A stretch of DNA of 64,000 nt from JAKALD01 sp963817785 (GTDB lineage Bacteria > Pseudomonadota > Gammaproteobacteria > Burkholderiales > SG8-39): NCBI GenBank assembly GCA_963817785.1, contig CAWFPL010000004.1, positions 62,001 through 126,000 on the forward strand, read 5' to 3'. Shown piece by piece: positions 55,381-64,000 of this stretch; position 1 is the stretch's first letter; every line of letters begins with the position of its first letter. A model generated the notes under the pieces. That model was not told the origin of the DNA. It did not search any database and worked only from the letters and a program-made list of their open reading frames with translations. The translations under genes and the position numbers were made by a program.

Positions 55381-56352
55381 ATGCGTTCCGCGGTGTTCAT
55401 CCAGGTGTGCGCGGCGCTTGCGCTCGCGGCGGCCGCGACGGTGGCGGCGGCGAACGCCGCTCAGAGGGCCTCCGGCGAACCGGCCTCACTGCCGATCCTC
55501 GCGCCGCGCCCGGTGGGGGCATCCGACCCGCTGCCCGATCGCGCCGTGGGCCCGGTGTCGCTCGCGCGCGCAAGCGCGTTCACGGCGCTGCGGCTCCTGC
55601 TCGGTGCGAGCGGCTCGGGGATTGGCCTCACCTACGCGGGCGCCGCGATGCCCGAGGCGCTGCGCCGGCCCGTTGCGGCGGCGAACCTCGCGGGGCGGCT
55701 GCCGGGGCTCATCGAGCAGCTCTCCGAGGTCGCGGGCTTTTATTACCGGTACGACGCCCGAGCGCGCGTACTCACCGTCTCCGAGGACGAGGACTTCGCG
55801 CTCGCGCTGCCGGCCGATGCCGCGCAAGCGAGCGCGCTCAAGGAACGCCTTGCGCAGCTCGGCGCGCACGGGCTCGATAGCGCGCGCTTCCCGGGGCTTC
55901 TCACCTACCGGGCGGCTCGCTCGAGCGAAGAAGCGATCGCTCAGGAGCTTGCCGGTCCCGAGCCCATCGCCCCGCGCGGGCAGGCCGAGCCGCTGGCCAC
56001 GGCCATGCCGCGGAAGGCCTCCTCCGGGCAGGCGCAGGGGTTCGCTCCTGCCACCAGCAAGGCGAGCGCGAGCGGAGCTGCCGAAGCTGCCTCCGAACAG
56101 GGCCGATGGACCGTGAGAGCCGGCGAGAAGCTCTCCGAGGCCTTGCGCCGCTGGGGCGAGCGCTCGGGCTGGCGGATCGTGTGGCAGGCCCCGGAACTGC
56201 AGGCGAGGCTGGATGCAAGCCTCACGGGCACCTTCGAGCACGCGGTGACCGAGCTCGTGCGCTCGCTCGATGAGAACGGCGCGCGCCTTCGCCCGATCTT
56301 CTATGGGGGCAATCGCGTGCTGCGGATCATCGGAGGCGATGGCGATGAATAG
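55381..56352 (+). CDS. pilL: PilL-type protein with TcpQ domain (type IVb pilus)
   Basis: 323 residues from ATG 55381, chosen because a signal peptide follows (MRSAVFIQVCAALALAAAAT); an in-frame ATG at 55339 would precede it. Residues 60-130 resemble the N-terminal PilL domain (LARASAFTALRLLLGASGSG; FYYRYDARARVLTVSEDEDF). The end is a TcpQ domain: WTVRAGEKLSEALRRWGERS, GWRIVWQAPEL, FEHAVTELVRSL and YGGNRVLRI. Periplasmic partner of the secretin. It opens the pil operon; its stop overlaps the next gene. Confidence 0.8.
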   Translation: MRSAVFIQVCAALALAAAATVAAANAAQRASGEPASLPILAPRPVGASDPLPDRAVGPVSLARASAFTALRLLLGASGSGIGLTYAGAAMPEALRRPVAAANLAGRLPGLIEQLSEVAGFYYRYDARARVLTVSEDEDFALALPADAAQASALKERLAQLGAHGLDSARFPGLLTYRAARSSEEAIAQELAGPEPIAPRGQAEPLATAMPRKASSGQAQGFAPATSKASASGAAEAASEQGRWTVRAGEKLSEALRRWGERSGWRIVWQAPELQARLDASLTGTFEHAVTELVRSLDENGARLRPIFYGGNRVLRIIGGDGDE

Positions 56353-58042
56353 GGCGCGCATCCTCGCTTTCCTCGTTGCCGCCGCGGCGATCGCGACCGC
56401 GGGCTGCTCCACGCAGCTCATCGCGCCGAACGAGCGCGGGGTCGAAGCCGCGAAAGGCGATGCGCTCGCCAAGCTCGCCCAAATCCAGGCGAAGCCCGCC
56501 CGGCCTGCGCCGGCCCTCGCGCGCCATGAGCGCGGCATCTATCTGAGCGTTCGCACGATCGAGGACAAGCCCGAAAACCCCCTGGGCAAGCTCTCGATCA
56601 CGGTGAACCGGGAGTTCTACTCGATCCAGGAGCTTGCGCAGCGCATCACGCTTCTCACCGGCATCCCGGTCATCGTCGCCCCCGACGTCGATCAAAGCTC
56701 TGGGCAACCGGGCGGCGCCGCCTCGGGCCCCGCGCAAGCGGGCGCCGCGCCAGTCGTTCCGCCGATTGCCGGGGCACCGTTTCCCCCGGCCGGTATCGGG
56801 CAGGGCATGCGCGGATTGACCCCGATCGCGATCAGCTACGCCGGAGCGCTTGCGGGCCTGCTCGACGTGGCGGCGGCGCGCTTTGGGGTGTCCTGGCAGT
56901 GGCTGGGCGCAAAGCGCATTCGCCTGTACCGGTTCGCCACGCGCACCTGGACGCTCGCCGCGCTCCCCGGGGACATGAGCCTCACCAACACGATCGGCAA
57001 TACGAGCGGCGGGGGCGCATCGGGCGCGGGCGGGGCGGCAACGTCAACTACCGCGGCGGGCGGCATGTCCTCCGGCACCGCGTCCTCTACCACCACGAGC
57101 ACGCAGCAGGCGGGCGTGTCCTTCTCCGGTCTTTCGGTCTGGAAAGCGGTCGAAGACTCGCTCAAGAGCATGCTCAGCCCCGAGGGCAAGGTGGCCGTCA
57201 CCCCGGCGACGGGAACCCTCACCGTGACCGACACGCCGCAGGTGCTGGAGGAGGTCGCTCGGTTCGTCCGCGCGGAGAACGCCTCCCTCACGCGCCAGGT
57301 GATCGTGAACGTGCGCGTGTTGTCGGTCGACCTCACGCGCACCGACCAGTACGGCGTCAACTGGAATCTGGTCTACCAGGCGCTCTCGGGGAACTTCGGC
57401 TGGTCCTTTTCCAACGCCTTTGCGACCGACCCGAGCGCGGCCAACCTGACGCTCAAGATCCTGGGCACCGCGGGCTCGGCGACCAATTCCGAGATCCAGT
57501 CCTGGCAGGGATCCCAGGCGCTCATCGCGGCGCTCTCGACCCAAGGGCGGGTGTCGCAGCTCACCTCGGCCTCGGTGACGACGCTGAACAACCAGGCGGC
57601 GCCCTTTCAGGTGGGCCACCAGAATTCCTACCTTGCCTCATCCAACACCACGGTGACGGCGAACGTGGGCTCCACTTCGACGCTCACCCCGGGTGTGGTG
57701 GATACGGGTTTTGCGCTGAACATCGTGCCGCACGTGCTCGGACGCCATCGGCTCCTTCTTCAGTTCACGATCGATCTCTCGTCGCTCGTTTCGATCGACA
57801 CGGTGAGCTCCGGGGGCTCGTCGATCCAGACTCCGAATGTGGACACGCGCGACTTCATGCAGCGGGTGCTCCTCGGCTCGGGCGACACGCTCGTGCTGAC
57901 CGGGTTCGAGCAAACGAGCTTGAACGCCACCAAGCAAGGGCCTGGGTCGCCCGATAACGTGGCGGCCGGCGGCGGCGTGAAGGGAAACCGCGAGCACAGC
58001 GTGCTCGTCATCCTCATCCAGCCCTTTGTGGTGTGGGGGTAG
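56345..58042 (+). CDS. pilN: PilN secretin lipoprotein (type IVb pilus)
   Basis: 565 residues from ATG 56345 (an ATG two codons earlier is possible); it overlaps the PilL gene. A lipoprotein signal ends at IATAGCSTQL with the acylated Cys near residue 20. N-domains (VNREFYSIQELAQRITLLTG; VSWQWLGAKRIRLYRF) lead to a Gly/Ser/Thr-rich insert and the secretin barrel: VTDTPQVLEEVARFVRAENA, RQVIVNVRVLSVDLTRTDQY, VSQLTSASVTTLNNQAAPFQ, and MQRVLLGSGDTLVLTGFEQ. It forms the outer-membrane pore for the conjugative pilus. Confidence 0.88.
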   Translation: MNRARILAFLVAAAAIATAGCSTQLIAPNERGVEAAKGDALAKLAQIQAKPARPAPALARHERGIYLSVRTIEDKPENPLGKLSITVNREFYSIQELAQRITLLTGIPVIVAPDVDQSSGQPGGAASGPAQAGAAPVVPPIAGAPFPPAGIGQGMRGLTPIAISYAGALAGLLDVAAARFGVSWQWLGAKRIRLYRFATRTWTLAALPGDMSLTNTIGNTSGGGASGAGGAATSTTAAGGMSSGTASSTTTSTQQAGVSFSGLSVWKAVEDSLKSMLSPEGKVAVTPATGTLTVTDTPQVLEEVARFVRAENASLTRQVIVNVRVLSVDLTRTDQYGVNWNLVYQALSGNFGWSFSNAFATDPSAANLTLKILGTAGSATNSEIQSWQGSQALIAALSTQGRVSQLTSASVTTLNNQAAPFQVGHQNSYLASSNTTVTANVGSTSTLTPGVVDTGFALNIVPHVLGRHRLLLQFTIDLSSLVSIDTVSSGGSSIQTPNVDTRDFMQRVLLGSGDTLVLTGFEQTSLNATKQGPGSPDNVAAGGGVKGNREHSVLVILIQPFVVWG

Positions 58043-58049
58043 GTCGGCC

Positions 58050-59330
58050 GTGACCCCGCAAGTCTTCGAACTCGGGCGGGGCCGCGTCTTCGTGGCGGGG
58101 CTTTTCTGGCAGCCGCTCGCGGGCGCGCCCAAGGAGCGGCGCAAAGCCGCCGAAAGAATCGCCTCCGAGCAGGGGTTCGATCTTGCCGTGTGGCGCATCG
58201 CCGAATCCGGCCTCGTGCAGGTCGGCATGGGATCGAGCGCGGAGGGTCTGAAACCCGGCATGTACTCGGCCGCCGCGATCGTGTCCAAGACGCTCGAGAT
58301 CGAGACCGCGAGCGGGGACTTTCTCGCCGCGGCAGAGATCACCCGCGGCAAGTGGCTCTATTGCGCGCAACGCGACGGCATCATCGCCCCGGACGGCGAT
58401 TTCCTCGCGGGCGAGGACGAGGTGCGCTCGCGTCTTCTTTCCGACCTGTCGGTGTTCGACTGGGCGCACGTGTTTGCCCCCGAGCACTGGGGGGTTGCGA
58501 ACGCGCGCGAGCGAAACTTCGAGTCGTTCCTGCCCGCGCACGACGCGCGCAGCGAATACCGGCGCTGGTGGGCGCTGGCGCCCATCCGGCGCTCGGCTTT
58601 GAGGCGCTACGCCCCGGTCGCGATCGCCGCGGCGCTCGTGCTCGGCTCGACCTACGGCTTCAAGACCTGGCAGCAGCACAAAGCCGAACAAGCGGCGCTC
58701 GAGGCCGCGCGGGCCGCGGCGGGCGAAGCCCGCTTGGCGAACGCGCCGGTGGTGCTCCCCGATCCGTGGAAGAGCGAGCCGCCCGCGAAGAGCTTCGCCA
58801 AGCAGTGTCGCGCGGCGATGGACAAGGTCTCGGCTCTGTGGTCTGGCGGCTGGCGGCCGGCGAGCGCGGATTGCTCGGGGGGCGCCTTGACGCTCGCCTG
58901 GGAGAAGAGCCCGGGCGGCTGGATCGGCGAGCTCACCGCGCTCGAGCCGCGGGCCTCCGTGAGCCCGGACGGGACGCGGGCGAGCCTGGTGGTGCCCCTT
59001 TCGCTTTCCGCGGGCGAAGACGAACCGGCGCCCGATGAAACGCGCCGCAGGCTGGAGCTCTTTAACACCGCGCAGCGCGCGGGCCTCGCCTTCACGCTCG
59101 CCGAGGCGAGCGCACCGCCCGCGTTGCCGGGAAACGCCCCGGCCAAGCCCAAGGCGATTGCGCATTGGAAGGCGCTCGACTGGCGGATCGCGCACACGGT
59201 GCTTTCGCCGACTGTGATCGTCGGGGAACTCGATGGCCCGGCCTTTCGCGTGAAGCGCATCGTCGCCCACTTCAGGGACGGATTGATCGATTGGGATCTG
59301 CAGGGTAACCAGTATGTGCGCCAACCGTAG
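58050..59330 (+). CDS. pilO: PilO-type pilus accessory protein
   Basis: 426 residues from GTG 58050 (VTPQVFELGRGRVFVAGLFW). The N-terminal cytoplasmic part is actin-like or PilM-related in appearance (IASEQGFDLAVWRI; DFLAAAEITRGKWLYCAQRD; GEDEVRSRLLSDL); one membrane helix (YAPVAIAAALVLGSTYGF) near residue 200 is followed by a periplasmic domain. This matches PilO2 of R64-type thin pili, which links the cytoplasmic motor to periplasmic parts. It ends 17 bases inside the PilP gene. Confidence 0.8.
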   Translation: MTPQVFELGRGRVFVAGLFWQPLAGAPKERRKAAERIASEQGFDLAVWRIAESGLVQVGMGSSAEGLKPGMYSAAAIVSKTLEIETASGDFLAAAEITRGKWLYCAQRDGIIAPDGDFLAGEDEVRSRLLSDLSVFDWAHVFAPEHWGVANARERNFESFLPAHDARSEYRRWWALAPIRRSALRRYAPVAIAAALVLGSTYGFKTWQQHKAEQAALEAARAAAGEARLANAPVVLPDPWKSEPPAKSFAKQCRAAMDKVSALWSGGWRPASADCSGGALTLAWEKSPGGWIGELTALEPRASVSPDGTRASLVVPLSLSAGEDEPAPDETRRRLELFNTAQRAGLAFTLAEASAPPALPGNAPAKPKAIAHWKALDWRIAHTVLSPTVIVGELDGPAFRVKRIVAHFRDGLIDWDLQGNQYVRQP

Positions 59331-59925
59331 GGCGGCGCTCGCGCTCGCCGCGCTCCTTGCCGCCGCAGCCGCAACGGCGGGCTTTGCGCGCGCCGAGGGC
59401 AATGGAAGCAACGGGGCCCGGGCGACCCCGCCCGAGCGCGCGGGGGCGAGACATTCCGCCAGCGGCCGGGAGGCCGACCACGCGGGTGCAGCCGGCGCGT
59501 CGAACGATCGGTCGATCGCCGAGAAACTTCTTGCCATCAACGAGCGCATCGCGCTTTTGTCGGCGCGGCTCAAAGAAGTGGAGCTCCAAGCGAGCATCGC
59601 GGCCAAGCAACGCGATCTCGCCTCGGGCGCCGCGGGGGCCGAAGGCGGCTACGGCTCGGCGCTTCCCGTGGTGCGCGGCATCGACGGCCTGGGCCGGCAT
59701 TTGAAAGCGACGCTCGCCTGGGCAAGCGGGATCGTACAGACCGTGGGCGAGGGCGAATCGCTTCCCGGGGGCTGGCGCGTCGCGCACATCGACGTGGATG
59801 TGGTGGAACTCGCGCGCGGTGCCGAGCGCGTGCGCCTCGGTTTCGGCATCGAGCCCCCGCCGTCAAGCGCATCACGGGGCGCGGTGCCCTACGCCGCCTC
59901 CACGCTGCTCGCGGCCCCACGCTAA
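59314..59925 (+). CDS. pilP: PilP-type pilus biogenesis protein
   Basis: 203 residues starting MCANRRAALALAALLAAAAA, a signal peptide. The mature protein has a coiled segment (SIAEKLLAINERIALLSARL) and a C-terminal beta domain (ALPVVRGIDGLGRHLKATLA; GGWRVAHIDVDVVELARGAE) as in PilP of R64-like pili, where it works in the periplasm between inner-membrane complex and secretin. The start overlaps PilO, and PilQ begins 17 bases after the stop. Confidence 0.78.
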   Translation: MCANRRAALALAALLAAAAATAGFARAEGNGSNGARATPPERAGARHSASGREADHAGAAGASNDRSIAEKLLAINERIALLSARLKEVELQASIAAKQRDLASGAAGAEGGYGSALPVVRGIDGLGRHLKATLAWASGIVQTVGEGESLPGGWRVAHIDVDVVELARGAERVRLGFGIEPPPSSASRGAVPYAASTLLAAPR

Positions 59926-59942
59926 GAGAGCCCACGCGCGTC

Positions 59943-61457
59943 ATGACAGGGTCCGACGTCACGCCGCAGCAAGCTCGGCCCCTCACGGCCGACGGGGGCG
60001 AGTTCCACGTCGATCCAGCGCTACGCGAGGTGCTGTGTTACCTCGATGACGGGCGGCTGCTCATCGCCAAGTCGCACCTGTTCAACGTGAACGTGCGCGC
60101 CTTCAGGATGCGCCTTGATCGCCTGGGGCGAAAACACCAGGTGCAGCCGGTCGAGATGTCGGAGATTGCCCAGGTCTACCGCGAGGCGCGCCGGGCAAGT
60201 GTCGCAAGCGTCTCCGAGATGCAGGCGGCGGCGCTCGCGGTCTTTCAGCGCGCGGTCGCCTTGCGAGCCTCCGACATCCACTTGCGCGTCGCCCGCGAGC
60301 GCGCCGCGCGGCTGTACTTTCGCATTCACAACGACCTCGAATTCATCGAGGAGTGGTCTTACGAGTACGGCGCGCAGCTTTGCACGACGATCTATCAGGC
60401 GATGACGGATGTGTCGGATGCGACCTTCGAGACGCTCTCACGGCAGGACGCGCGCATTTCCGAGCGCGCGAAGCTCCCGCCGGGACTGGACGGCATCCGC
60501 ATTGCCACGAGCCCGCAGGTCGGGGGACACGTCATGGTGCTGCGGCTCCTTTACAACGACGCGGTCGGGGGCGAGGGGCTCGCGGGGCTGGGGTACGGTG
60601 CGCAGCAGCGCGCGGCGCTCGAGCTCATGGCGCGCCGCCCAAGCGGCATCAACGTGATCGGCGGGCCCACGGGCTCGGGCAAGTCCACGACGCTGCAGCG
60701 GCTCCTTGCCGGTCTCATTCGCGAGATGCAGGGGCGACGCAACGTCATCACCGTCGAGGATCCGCCCGAATACCCGATTGGGGAGGCCGTGCAGACCCCC
60801 GTGACGAATGCCGAGGAGGAGGAGGCGCGATCGCGTGCCTTCCAGCTCGCGATCAAGGCCTCGATGCGCCTTGATCCCGACATCATCATGATCGGCGAGG
60901 TGCGCGACACCCCTTCAGCGCGCCTTGCCGTGCAGGCCTCCATGACCGGGCACCAGGTCTGGAGCACGGTGCACGCGACGAGTGCTTTCGCGATCCTCGA
61001 CCGCCTGATCGATCTGGGCGTTCCGGTGCAGCTTGCGACCGACCCGACGGTGATTACGGGATTGGTCTGCCAGCGCCTCGTGAAGGTTCTGTGCGCGCAC
61101 TGCAAACGCCCCCTTCGCGAGGCACTCAAGAACTACAGCGAGGAGGACGTGCGGCGCGTGCTCGGCGTGCTTGCGCTCGATCGCGTGAATGTGCGGGGCG
61201 AGGGGTGCGAACACTGCCGCGGCTCGGGCACGGCGGGGCGCACGGTGGTTGCCGAGGCCATGGTGGCCGAGGCTGAGCTCATGGCGCATTGGAAGCGCGA
61301 CGAACGGGACAAGGCGCTCGCCCTCTGGCGGGGTAACCAGGGCGGGGTGACGATGCTGGAGGACGCGATCGCCAAGGTCGCTGCCGGCGAGATCGATCCC
61401 TTTCAGGCCGAGGAGATCGTCGGGCCACTCGATTGGGGAGCGCTCGCCCGTGGCTAA
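59943..61457 (+). CDS. pilQ: PilQ assembly ATPase (GspE/PilB family)
   Basis: 504 residues. N-terminal part about 160 residues; then ASDIHLRVARERAARLYFR, Walker A GGPTGSGKSTTL, Asp box ITVEDPPEYPI, Walker B IIMIGEVRDTPSARLAVQ, His box STVHATSAFAIL, and a zinc module with CAHCKRP and CEHCRGSG. It powers extension of the type IVb pilus. Start ATG 59943. The stop overlaps PilR's GTG by eight bases. In this operon type the extension ATPase is called PilQ, not to be confused with the secretin PilQ of type IVa pili. Confidence 0.9.
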   Translation: MTGSDVTPQQARPLTADGGEFHVDPALREVLCYLDDGRLLIAKSHLFNVNVRAFRMRLDRLGRKHQVQPVEMSEIAQVYREARRASVASVSEMQAAALAVFQRAVALRASDIHLRVARERAARLYFRIHNDLEFIEEWSYEYGAQLCTTIYQAMTDVSDATFETLSRQDARISERAKLPPGLDGIRIATSPQVGGHVMVLRLLYNDAVGGEGLAGLGYGAQQRAALELMARRPSGINVIGGPTGSGKSTTLQRLLAGLIREMQGRRNVITVEDPPEYPIGEAVQTPVTNAEEEEARSRAFQLAIKASMRLDPDIIMIGEVRDTPSARLAVQASMTGHQVWSTVHATSAFAILDRLIDLGVPVQLATDPTVITGLVCQRLVKVLCAHCKRPLREALKNYSEEDVRRVLGVLALDRVNVRGEGCEHCRGSGTAGRTVVAEAMVAEAELMAHWKRDERDKALALWRGNQGGVTMLEDAIAKVAAGEIDPFQAEEIVGPLDWGALARG

Positions 61458-62580
61458 GCGCACGATCGCACTGGGCGCTCTGGATTTCGACTGGCACGCG
61501 CTCGAGCTTCGCGCGACGCGCGCGCTCTTTCGACTCGACTCCGCAGCGCGCCGCAGGCTCTGGGCCAAGCTCGCCAAGCTGATCGGCAACGGCGTGCAGC
61601 TCCTGTCCGCCCTCGAGACGTTGCGCGACCGGCGCATCGCCTCGGGCGGCAAGTCCCACCCGCAGAGCGTTGCCCTCACGGCTTGGGCGGTGGCGATGCG
61701 AAACGGCGAATCCCTTGCCCACGCAATCGAACACTGGGTGAGTGTGGAAGAAGCGATGCTCGTGTCCGCGGGCGAGCAGTCCGGGACGCTCGAACGAGCG
61801 CTTCGCTCGGCCGTTCAGGTGATGGCCGCGCGCTCGCGCATCCTGAGCGCGGTGCGCTCGGGCGTTGCCTATCCGGCGGTGCTCACCGCGATGGCGTTCG
61901 CCGTGCTCTACCTCTTCGGCTTCAAGATCGTGCCGGCGTTCCAGGCCGCGATCCCGCCCACGGCGGCCGCTTCGTGGCACGGCCTTGCCGCCGCGATGAT
62001 CGCGGTGGCGCTGTTTGCGCGGAGCTGGCTCTGGGCGCTCGCCGCTGTGCTCGCAGTGCTTGTCACCGCATTTTTCGCGAGCCTTGCGCGCTTCAACGGC
62101 CCCGCGCGCGTCGTCCTTGACCGTTATCCCCCCTACAGCATTTACCGGGTGCTTCAGGGAAGCACCTGGCTCATCGCGCTATCCGCGCTCGTCGAGGCCG
62201 GGCTTCGGATCGAGAACGCGCTCGAGAGCCTCGCCGCCACGGGTTCGCCGTGGCTTCGCAGACGCCTTCGGGCCTGCCTCGCCGGCATGCGCTCCGGGCA
62301 CAACCTGGGCGAAGCGCTCGCCGCCTCGGGCGAGGGGTTCCCGGACCGGGAAATCATCGACGACATGAGCGTGTACGCCGCGCTCTCCGGGTTCGATGCG
62401 GCGATCTCGATGCTCGGGCGCGAGTGGCTCGATGAATCGGTCGAGCGCATCGCCGCGGGCATGCACGTCGTGTTCGGGGCGGCAATCCTCTCGGTGGGGG
62501 CGCTCGTCGCGTTCATGGTGGGCGGCATGATGAATATGGAATTGCAGCTCTCGCAGATCTTCCAGCAGGCGGTGCGTTAG
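61450..62580 (+). CDS. pilR: PilR inner-membrane platform protein (T2SSF family)
   Basis: 376 residues from GTG 61450. Two GspF-type domains: the first with LGNGVQLL-like GNGVQLLSALETLRDR and GEQSGTLERALRSAVQVMAA, membrane segments VLTAMAFAVLYLFGFKIVP and LAAVLAVLVTAFFASLA, the second with LSALVEAGLRIENALESLAA and a last helix AILSVGALVAFMVGGMM. It is the membrane platform to which the ATPase couples. The stop is followed by a short hairpin with a T-run before the pilin gene. Confidence 0.88.
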   Translation: MAKRTIALGALDFDWHALELRATRALFRLDSAARRRLWAKLAKLIGNGVQLLSALETLRDRRIASGGKSHPQSVALTAWAVAMRNGESLAHAIEHWVSVEEAMLVSAGEQSGTLERALRSAVQVMAARSRILSAVRSGVAYPAVLTAMAFAVLYLFGFKIVPAFQAAIPPTAAASWHGLAAAMIAVALFARSWLWALAAVLAVLVTAFFASLARFNGPARVVLDRYPPYSIYRVLQGSTWLIALSALVEAGLRIENALESLAATGSPWLRRRLRACLAGMRSGHNLGEALAASGEGFPDREIIDDMSVYAALSGFDAAISMLGREWLDESVERIAAGMHVVFGAAILSVGALVAFMVGGMMNMELQLSQIFQQAVR

Positions 62581-62585
62581 CGCTC

Positions 62586-62602
62586 GCCCGCCGGGGCTTT
62601 TT
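62586..62602 (+). terminator. weak hairpin with T-run between pilR and pilS
   Basis: GCCC (62586-62589 region) can pair with GGGC just before TTTTT at 62598-62602. A short GC stem with a U-run could reduce read-through from upstream and let the pilin gene have its own level of expression, as often seen before major pilin genes. The stem is short, so this is tentative. Confidence 0.35.
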
Positions 62603-62632
62603 GCCTTATCCACGCACAAAGGGAGCATCGTT

Positions 62633-63166
62633 ATGAAGCAGGCAACCCGCAAATTCGCCCGCCAGGCTGGCATGACGCTCGTCGAGATCATCGCCGCACT
62701 CGCCATCATCGCGGTGGTGATCGTGGGGGCACTCGCCCTGTACGCCTCGGGCTCCTCCAGCGCGAACTCGAACGCCATGCTCCAGGACCTCACCGCGATC
62801 CGCTCCGCGACCCAGCAGCTCTACATGGGCCAGGGGGGCTACGGCACGGTCTCGCTCAACACCATACTCGAGACGGCGCAGAAGGTGCCCACCGACATGA
62901 CCGTCTCGGGTGGCACGATCACGACGCGTCTGGGCGGAACACTCACGGTGACGGGCGCGACGACGGACTTCACGATCAACATCACGAACGTTCCCGCGGA
63001 CGTGTGCACGCAGTTGATCACCAATTCCGCGGACGGGTGGGCCTCCGTCAAGGTGGGCGCGAGCACGCCGATCACCGCGTTCCCCGTGTCGCCCGCCATC
63101 GCCACGGCCGCGGCGCAATGCGGGGGCACGGCGCCGTTCTCGATCACCTGGACCACGCCGAACTAA
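62633..63166 (+). CDS. pilS: PilS type IVb prepilin
   Basis: 177 residues, with AAAGGGAG before ATG 62633. A 13-residue basic leader (MKQATRKFARQAG) ends at the prepilin-peptidase site G/MTLVEI, with Glu5 of the mature pilin, followed by the hydrophobic N-helix (AALAIIAVVIVGALALY). The C-terminal domain has Cys residues about 35 apart (NVPADVCTQL and AAAQCGGTA) that probably form the D-region disulphide. It is the major pilin of the conjugative pilus. The leader is short for type IVb but normal for PilS of this element family. Confidence 0.88.
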   Translation: MKQATRKFARQAGMTLVEIIAALAIIAVVIVGALALYASGSSSANSNAMLQDLTAIRSATQQLYMGQGGYGTVSLNTILETAQKVPTDMTVSGGTITTRLGGTLTVTGATTDFTINITNVPADVCTQLITNSADGWASVKVGASTPITAFPVSPAIATAAAQCGGTAPFSITWTTPN

Positions 63167-63196
63167 GGGCCGGTGCGAGCACTGCGGAAGGTCGCG

Positions 63197-64000
63197 ATGA
63201 CGCAGGCGCTTGGAGAACTGGAGTTTTCCGACGTGTACCTCGGGCGCGAGGCCGCCTGGCTCGCGGGGGTTCCAGGCAAGCTCGACCCGGTGCCGGCGCC
63301 GAGCGAGTGCGCCTCCGAGCTCGCGGAGCTGCGCGAGAAGTGCGAGCGCTACGCCGGGGAGACGCACAAGGAAGAGTTCACGGTCCGAGCCGCAGCGATC
63401 ACCTACCGGGTCTCGGTCCTGAAAAGCCTCACCGAGACCGTGTACGTGCTCAGGCGCTTTCCGGCCGAGGTGCCCGAGCTCGCAAGCCTCGGGATCCACC
63501 CCCGGTACGTGAAGCGTCTGATGAGCGCTCACATGAGCGGGCTCGTGGTGATCGCCGGCACCTACGGCCAGGGCAAGACCACCGCCGCATCGAGCCTGAT
63601 CGCCGCGCGCCTTGCCGAGTTCGGGGGGGTCGCGATCACGATCGAGGACCCGCCCGAGATGCCCCTCGAAGGCCGCCACGGCGAGGGCGTGTGTTACCAG
63701 ACCTGGGCCGAGCAGCACGGCTTCGGCCACGCCTGCCGTCAGGCCGCGCGCTGGGCGCCCTCCATCATCTTCCTCGGAGAGGTGCGCGATGCCGAGACCG
63801 CGGCCGAAGCCCTTCGGGCCTCGATCAACGGGCGGCTCGTTCTGTGCACCACGCACGCCGAGACGGTCGCCCTTGCCGTGGAACGGCTCTATGCGCTCGC
63901 GAACGGCGCGGCCGGGAATTCGGAGGACGTCGCGAGCCTGCTTGCCTCGGGGCTCGCCTGCGTGCTGCACCAGAAGCTCGAGGCCGATGCGAAGGGGCTG
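63197..64000 (+). CDS. pilT: PilT-type secretion ATPase (3' end outside window)
   Basis: Open from ATG 63197 (MTQALGELEFSDVYLGREAA) to the window end, at least 268 residues without a stop. Walker A GTYGQGKTT, Asp box ITIEDPPEMPL, Walker B IIFLGEVRDAE and His box LCTTHAETVAL mark a T2SS/T4P ATPase. Second ATPases of this position in PAPI-1/pKLC102 pil clusters are called PilT and are thought to aid retraction. It follows PilS after 30 bases. The genes expected next (pilV, pilM and others) lie beyond the window. Confidence 0.85.
   Translation, partial: MTQALGELEFSDVYLGREAAWLAGVPGKLDPVPAPSECASELAELREKCERYAGETHKEEFTVRAAAITYRVSVLKSLTETVYVLRRFPAEVPELASLGIHPRYVKRLMSAHMSGLVVIAGTYGQGKTTAASSLIAARLAEFGGVAITIEDPPEMPLEGRHGEGVCYQTWAEQHGFGHACRQAARWAPSIIFLGEVRDAETAAEALRASINGRLVLCTTHAETVALAVERLYALANGAAGNSEDVASLLASGLACVLHQKLEADAKGL

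Noticed and set aside
58014..59606. A 530-residue minus-strand frame across the PilO and PilP genes
   Set aside because: GC-rich shadow; the plus strand has signal peptides, a membrane helix and the expected operon order.

Overview
The window does not read as one continuous natural replicon. It falls into blocks of different base composition, and two boundaries cut genes on both sides (about 9040 and 15098). I treat these as assembly or concatenation joins unless reads show otherwise.

Block A (1-9040, very GC-rich, alphaproteobacterial in character, perhaps Acetobacteraceae): an operon for an FAD/NAD(P) oxidoreductase with ferredoxin clusters, a NifJ-type pyruvate:ferredoxin oxidoreductase and a dihydroorotate-dehydrogenase-like flavoprotein, then a large passenger-repeat surface protein. 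The genes are interrupted every few hundred bases by small frameshifts although the protein sequence between them is intact, which looks like sequencing error rather than decay.

Block B (about 9041-15098, AT-rich): at least thirteen tightly packed genes, all on the minus strand. They include a capsid-like protein, very basic proteins with repeated Asn-Pro motifs, a muralytic-type protein and many small membrane proteins. This looks like part of a tailless, membrane-containing virus genome.

Block C (about 15098-29020, intermediate GC): a PLD nuclease and SNF2 helicase pair (possible defence module); a Nudix-type regulator of the NrtR kind divergent from an ADP-ribosylglycohydrolase, Sel1 and metallophosphatase operon with a palindromic operator; an ISL3-family transposase with frameshifts; a WG-repeat protein; a truncated HNH nuclease; and a Fic AMP-transferase.

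Block D (about 29020-64000, GC-rich proteobacterial): an integrative and conjugative element of the pKLC102/PAPI-1 type. Its right end carries the type IVb conjugative pilus operon pilL-N-O-P-Q-R-S-T (cut by the window end). The remainder holds ICE backbone genes (TIGR03761-type protein, two tandem paralogues, UvrD-like helicase) and cargo: a PrlF-YhaV toxin-antitoxin, a RelE-like toxin, an EAL phosphodiesterase, a diguanylate cyclase fused to a sugar-kinase-like domain, QueD, a Dam-type methylase with an altered catalytic motif, ASCH and DUF4326 proteins, a secreted HNH-type nuclease, a membrane-anchored tandem AAA+ ATPase, and a tRNA-like gene.

The most rewarding places to look are the viral block, the kinase-like/GGDEF fusion together with the EAL protein on a pilus-bearing ICE, the NrtR/ADP-ribose operon, the tandem AAA+ ATPase with its coupled membrane partner, and a 38-bp near-perfect palindrome at 44576.
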